NCBI GenBank assembly: GCA_032719365.1
Contig: CM064876.1
Coordinates: 60,135,864-60,199,863, forward strand
DNA from: Prinsepia uniflora
Lineage: Eukaryota; Streptophyta; Magnoliopsida; Rosales; Rosaceae
Direction: 5' to 3'
DNA length: 64,000 nt
The notes under the pieces are model-generated. The model searched no databases. It worked only from the letters and a program-made list of their open reading frames with translations, and was not told the DNA's origin. Made by a program: the position numbers and the translations under genes. Of this stretch, positions 58,817-64,000 are shown one piece after another. How positions within the stretch are numbered: the first letter of the stretch is position 1; every line of letters begins with the position of its first letter.

Positions 58817-60307
58817 ATGTCAGAGTCAGAGTCAAACAGTGGATCTGGGGTTAGGTCCCCTCAAGCTTTTGGCGGGTAAACAACGTCCAGTTCGGCAAAC
58901 GACGTGCCGAGCGGGCGCAGTGGGTCAACGTCCACTAGCAGCACGTCGTCGTCCAGCAGTGGTGATAGCCTGGATGAGGCTCCCAGGTTACCGAGGAAGG
59001 AGGTGAGGCACCAGGGGGACTGGCCGAGAAGAGCCCTCTCCGGGGTCTAGTTTGGGTGCCCGACCGGACGGGCCACCGAAGCCGACGCGGCCTGAACCGC
59101 GGCCGGGTGCCCAGCAGGCGAAGAGTCCCATTCGGGGACTGAAGCGGCCCCTCATCGACGGGCTGGACCAAGCCCGGGAGCGACAGAGGAAGCTCAAAGA
59201 GGCGCGACTCAGGCAGTCTCCCCCGGCCGCAGGGGTGTCGGAGGGAGAGGGTTCCGACTGCCGCCACAAGAGGGAGGCGGCCCTCAAGGCTCCCGAGGTG
59301 CCGAAGGAGAGGGTCAAGGAGGCCAGGGTGGAGATGCCGCCGCCTGCCAAGGAAAGGGTGCCGATCAGCGTACCTAGCATTGCTTCCATCTTCATGGATC
59401 CCGTGGAGACGGGGGAGTTGGTCCGGTCGACAAGCGCGGGGAGGCGTGGCTGCTGGTCACGCAGCAGATGCACAGGTCCTTGGCGCCGGTGGCCAATGCC
59501 TTTGTGCTCGGCTCGCAAGTGACACCTGCAGAGATTGAGCAGATTGGCACCGGCTCCCACCCGGGTCGGTTTGCGGCCCTGCTCGCCGAGCAAGCCCATG
59601 TAAGTATTCTTGTGAGTGGGTTTTTTTGTTTGTGTGTTTTTTATATATTTTGCTGATAAGTGTGCACGGTTCGGCAGTGCTTTGGGCAGACCTACGTTGC
59701 CCTGCAGAAGGCTTCTCGGCATATGCAGAGGCTGGAGGCCGAGCAGGCGGCCGCGTGGCAGAGGGAGGAGAGGCTGCGTGCGCGGGAGAAGGAGGGTCAT
59801 GCTGCTCGGCGCTGGGTGGCGGAGCTGGAGGCGGAGCTCCAACGGGAGAAGGCCCGAGTGGAGGCGGCCGAGCGGGGCATCGCCGAATGGGAGGAGACGG
59901 CGCATGCGTTCTCCCTGCAGCTAAATGAGCAAGAAAAAGTCCTGGGGGAGTTGCAGGGAGAAGTGGAGAGATTGAGGGGCCTGCTTGCTGCCGACTGGAA
60001 AAAGACCCTGGAGGATTTTATGGCCGACCCGGTGTATGCCAATCATCTCGACTTGGCCTTGGCTGAAGTGGAGGATGATTGCATGCAGCGGGTGCTGTAC
60101 TTTAATCCATGCGTCACCCTTAACTTTCCATGGCTGGACGAGCCCCCGGCGCTGACCAAGACCTTCACCTTGGAGGGGCAGGACCCTGATGTCGTTCCGG
60201 CGGTGGGTGAAGTGGAGGTGCCGAGCGCCGGTGGGGAGGATGCCGCTGCGTCGTCCTTGGGGAAGGACCGAGCTGGGGAGGAGGAGGTGGAGGTGGTGGT
60301 CGTTTGA
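58817..60307 (+). pseudogene. Antisense accessory gene of the Tat-type element (coiled-coil protein), spliced, with disruptions
   Basis: The gene runs opposite to pol. A likely 5' UTR intron (58,726-58,816, AAG|GT...TTGTAG) ends directly before ATG 58,817. Exon 1 runs to 59,599, and a 78-bp phase-0 GT-AG intron follows (59,600-59,677); exon 2 ends at TGA/60,307. The start is Ser-rich (SESESNSGSG, then STSTSSTSSSSSGDS). The middle has KRPLIDGLDQARERQRKLK and VPISVPSIASIFMDPVE, then AWLLVTQQMHRSLAPVANAF. Exon 2 is a long coiled coil (ASRHMQRLEAEQAAAWQREE ...) and then FMADPVYANHLDL and LNFPWLDEPP. One TAA near 58,877 and two frame changes (near 59,000 and 59,440) break it. Similar proteins occur in plants as putative gypsy-type transposon proteins; their function is unknown. 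Confidence 0.72.
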
Positions 60308-60878
60308 GGGATGGAGGTGCCGTTTAGCGGACCGTGCCCTTGTACTTTTGTTTTGTATTATTATGTTGTTTTTGTAATCCGGGGAATGCCCCGTGTACCA
60401 TGTAGCTCGGAAGTTGATAATTAATGAAATCGTACTTGGAAAATTTGAGATGTATCAACCTGTTGCTTTTTTTTTTGTGTTTTTTTTTTGAATGAGAACT
60501 GCCGATAGGCGAGTACTTGCGAATTTGCGCATATGTGTAGGCCTGCCGATCCATGGGGTTGTAGATTAGATAGGGACCGAATAGTCATGATCATAAACCC
60601 AAACCGTAATGGACATAACCACCGAAATCAAATCGTAATAGCGGAAGCTACTTGAACTTGATTGTGTGGACCAAGTAAACTTGCGTTGGTAGGTAAAGTA
60701 GTTGCCGTGTGGGTCACCGGGAGTGCCGATCGGCAATAGTGAATAGGCTACCTTGTGGTTGAGGACTAGACTAACACGTAGATAAATGAAAGAACAGTTT
60801 TCCGGAAAGGCAAGTTCAACTGGAGATGGCCAAGTCGATTTACAGCAAAGCGTAAAGCAATGTACATGGGGTGTGTTT
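60308..60878. other. Spacer between pol stop and antisense gene
   Basis: No gene. It should hold the 3' ends of both the antisense transcript (plus) and pol (minus). T-rich tracts occur at 60,466-60,490. Confidence 0.5.
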
Positions 60879-63800
60879 TTAATTATAAAACAACTTGAGA
60901 TGATCCGCATGCCACGGGTGTGTAAGCGAACGTCCATCCAAAGTCTGGAGCTCATAAGTGCCCGGGCGAAAAATTCGAGTGACTAGGTAGGGGCCCTCCC
61001 ACGTGGGCCCGAGGGTCCCATCAGCATGCTCCTTAGTGGCCAGGCTAACCTTGCGAAGGACCCAGTCACCGACCTGGAAACTGCGTCTGTGGACGCGAGA
61101 GTTGTAGTAGTGAACAATTCGCTGTTTGTGCGCCATGTTGCAGAGATTGGCTTGTTCACGGCTTTCCTCAATGAAGTTGAGATTTTGTGTGAGGAGCTCC
61201 GCATTCTCTTGTGGATCATAGGATAGTACTCGATAAGAGGTCTCCCCAATTTCCATGGGAACGACAGCTTCAGTCCCGAAAGTCAAGGCAAAGGGTGTCT
61301 CCTGTGTCGATGTCCGGTAGGATGTCCGGTAGGACCAGAGAACATCGGATAGGAGGTCGGACCATTGGCCTTTCGGGGTGTCGTGTAGTCGAGCCTTGAG
61401 ATTATGTTTGATGAGCTTGTTTACCGCTTCGACTTGTCCGTTAGCCTGTGGATGTGCCACCGAGGCGAAGCAGAGCTGGATGCCATAGACGTCGCAAAAG
61501 TGTCGGAAACCGAATCGAACTGAGTGCCATTGTCCGTGACGATCGTGTGGGGGATACCAAAGCGACAGATGATGTTCTGGTAGACAAAGCTCTCAACTTG
61601 GGCGGCCGTGATTGTTTTGAGGGGCTTTGCTTCGGCCCACTTAGTGAAATAGTCCACTGCAACGATTGCGTGTTCAACGCCGCCCTTTCCTCGTGGCATG
61701 GGGCCGATGAGATCCAGACCCCATTGAGAGAAGGGCCAGGGGCTGAGCATGGGAGTAAGGCGCTCAGCAGGAGAATGAGGTACGGGGGCGCACCGTTGGC
61801 ATGGGATGCACCGTTGAGTGATGGCCATAGAGTCGGCGCGCATTGTGGGCCAATAGTATCCTTGCCGAAAGGCTTTATGTGCTAGGGACCTGGGTCCGGA
61901 GTGGTTACCGCAGATTCCCTGGTGAATTTCTCGGAGCACCGCAATGCCCCGGTCCGTAGGGAGGCACTTGAGGAGGGGGGTGTCGAATCCCCGTCGGTAT
62001 AAGTGGCCATGTGCCATGGTGTATCGTGCGGACTGGCGTTGGATGCGTCGGGCCTCGTTGCGGTCGGGCGGGAGTTCGGCCATGGTGAGGTATCGAACGA
62101 TGGGGTCCATCCAAGATGCTTCCTGTGTTGCGACCAGGACTGGTTGCTCGTTTGTGCTCGGGGATGCCAAAAATTCAACGAGAACACGGCGACCCATCTT
62201 GTCATCGATGGAGGAGGCCAGGCGGGCCAGGGCATCGGCGTGGCTGTTTTCCGACCGTGGTATTTGAATGACCTCGTAGCCACGGAAGTGGCGGAGTAGG
62301 GACCGCACTTTTGCCAAGTATCGGGTCATGGAGGCGTCTTTGGCATCATAGAGGCTGTTGATCTGTCGGACGATGAGCTGGGAGTCGCCGTAAACCTGCA
62401 GCTGTTGTGCTTGGAGGTCGGCGGCCAACCGGAGGCCAGCAAGGAGGGCTTCGTACTCGGCTTCGTTTTTGGAAGCCTGGAACCCAAAACGCAACGCGTA
62501 TTCCAGCCGTTCCTGGGTAGGTGTGCGGAGTACAAGACCGGCGCCAGAGCCAGTAGGGCAGGAGGATCCGTCCACGTAGAGAGCCCAAGTTGGTTGGGCG
62601 GGGTCCAAGGTGGACGGGGTCGACGATTTGCAGGTATGAGCGGCGGGTGCCGCAATGTTGGGATCCGGAGTGTCGGGCATGTGCTGGGTTGTGTTGTAAG
62701 TGAATTCGGAAAGGAAGTCGGCGATGAACTGTCCTTTGACAGGTGGCCTGGGAGCGAATGTGATATCGAACTCACTAAGCTCCACTGCCCACCTGATGAG
62801 CCGCCCCGAAGTGTCTGGCTTTTGGAGCACCTGGCGAAGGGGTTTGTTAGTGAGGACTAACATGGGGTGTGCCTGAAAGTATGGGCGGAGGCGCCGGGCC
62901 GTCACAATGAGGGCAAAGGCCAACTTCTCCAGGTCGTTGTATCGGGTCTCCGCGTCCTGGAATGCCTTGCTGAAATAGTACACTGGGAACTCCGCGCCGT
63001 CCCGACTGGTGACGAGGACGGAGCTGACAGCGGATGTGGAGACAGAAAGATAGATGGTGAGCCGTTCCCCAGTGGTGGGTCGGGTAAGTAGGGGCGCGGT
63101 GCTCATGTAAGTTTTGAGAGCTTCAAAGGCAGCGTCGCACGTTGCGTCCCAGTTGATGTGCCTGCCCTGGGTCTTCATGATCTTGAAGAATGGTAAACAC
63201 TTGTCTGTCGCCCGGGAGATGAACCGGGTGAGGGCGGCGATCCGGCCAGTAAGGGTTTGGACTTCCTTGAGTGTGCGCGGGGGCTTCATGTCCAGGATGG
63301 CCTTGATTTTCTCGGGATTAGCCTCGATTCCCCGTTGGCTGATCATGTAACCGAGGAATTTGCTAGAACGGACACCGAACACGCATTTGGCGGGGTTGAG
63401 CCGCATCTTGTATTGCTTCAGGACTTGGAACATCCTGTGGAGGTTAGGCACGTGCTTTTCGGCCGTCCGGCTCTTGACAAGCATATCATCTATGTACACC
63501 TCCATGGTCTTGCCAATCTGATCCGCGAACATGAAGTTGACAAGCCGTTGGTAGGTGGCACCGGCGTTCTTGAGCCCGAAAGGCATAACATTGTAGCAGT
63601 AGACCCCCAAATTAGTTGCGGAAACTGGTGTGGATCTGGTCATCGGGGTGCATCCTGATTTGGTTGTAGCCAGAGTACACATCCATGAAGCTGAGGAGTT
63701 CATGGCCAGCTGTGGTGTCGACCAAGAGATCGATTTTAGGAAGCTGGAAGCTATCCTTCGGGCAGGCTTTGTTGAGATCCGTGAAGTTGATGCACATCTG

Positions 63801-64000
63801 CCAGGATCCGGAGGGTTTCTTGACGAGTACGACGTTTGCGACCCACGTGGTGTAAATGTCCTTGCATACGAAGTGGATGGTGCTGAGGCGAATGATCTCT
63901 TATTGCATGGCTAGCTGTCGCTCTGCGTCATAACTCCGCTGCTTCTGGGTGACTGGTTTGAAGGCGGGGCTGATGTTAAGCCTGTGGCAGATAACGTCCG
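60879..64000 (-). pseudogene. Ty3/gypsy pol (RT, RNase H, integrase), partial, with frameshifts
   Basis: In sense order (right to left): RT with NVVLVKKPSGSWQMC, DLNKACPKDSF, FMDVYSGYNQI (63,650-63,790), VMPFGLKNAGATYQRLVN and the catalytic YIDD (63,485-63,496). RNase H begins at WALYVDGSS (about 62,580) and has KNEAEYEALLAGL and ENSHADALARLAS. The integrase zinc finger reads HQGICGNH...CIPCQRC (near 61,780-61,920), and the core has WGLDLIGPMP, IVTDNGTQF and AHPQANGQVEAVN. The C-terminus has GPTWEGPYLV and HADHLKLFYN, ending at 60,879. Frame changes at about 63,615 and 61,460 break it into three frames. The 5' part lies beyond the window. Confidence 0.9.

Larger units (their letters stand above)
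57576..64000 (-). mobile_element. Ty3/gypsy retrotransposon, Tat-type, with antisense accessory gene; runs off the right edge
   Basis: The sense strand is minus: pol (RT, RNase H, integrase) runs from the right edge to 60,879, then 60,308-60,878 is non-coding, then comes a plus-strand accessory gene, then the 3' LTR (57,576-58,150). Left flank is CATGC (57,571-57,575). The other LTR and gag lie outside the window. GC content is clearly higher than in the rest of the window. Tat assignment rests on the pol text and on the antisense ORF between pol and 3' LTR, known from Tat-lineage elements such as Grande. Confidence 0.82.

Noticed and set aside
58988..59905. 305-codon minus-strand frame
   Set aside because: It overlaps the antisense accessory gene, whose splice sites, coiled coil and motifs support the plus strand; GC-rich sequence leaves the opposite frame open by chance.
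61448..63914. Several plus-strand frames of 70-150 codons
   Set aside because: Opposite-strand shadows of the Ty3/gypsy pol coding region.

Overview
This window is nuclear DNA of a flowering plant, most likely a eudicot. It has GT-AG introns, AT-rich spacers, microsatellites, tRNA-primed LTR retrotransposons, a plant L1-type LINE and a centromere protein gene of the plant type. I cannot name the species. Only one host gene is convincing. Nearly everything else is nested transposable elements.

The host gene is CENP-C (21,165-26,626, plus strand). Fifteen exons can be joined with every splice phase closing, giving a 2,340-nt CDS and a 779-aa protein that carries the C-terminal CENP-C motif. 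A 437/434-bp genomic unit holding one exon pair is present three times in tandem (exons 8+9, 10+11, 12+13), introns included.

Left arm (1-21,000): fragments of one long-LTR family that recurs through the window (LTRs 2.7-3.4 kb, ends TGTAACGACCCGTCCC in sense), then an old Copia element (9,591-15,397) whose 5' LTR holds a solo LTR (9,899-13,002, TSD GTTTT), then a solo LTR (16,516-19,814, TSD ACCAC).

Middle (26,960-35,640): a minus-strand LINE interrupted by a plus-oriented solo LTR (29,644-33,083), itself interrupted by a Mutator-like non-autonomous element (31,059-32,285, 10-bp TSD). Next comes a head-to-head pair of LTR starts.

Right arm: a decayed Copia element (about 35,640-53,464) carries a 5S-rRNA-derived dimer in gag, a solo LTR in the integrase region, and a complete 12.3-kb coding-poor LTR element (40,898-53,209, TSD AAGTT). 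One LTR of that element contains a further solo LTR (48,013-51,380, TSD ATAAC). A Ty3/gypsy element of Athila-like type begins at 53,465 (LTR, tRNA-Asp-type PBS, gag). It is cut at 57,576 by a minus-strand Tat-type Ty3/gypsy element (LTR, an antisense spliced accessory gene with its own TATA box, and pol) that runs off the right edge.

The points most worth follow-up are the CENP-C exon-pair triplication, the antisense accessory gene, and the non-coding architecture of the long-LTR family: an array of covarying mini-hairpins, a conserved terminal hairpin, a PBS-mimic hairpin and inverted TGACG boxes. The 5S-derived dimer is also of interest.
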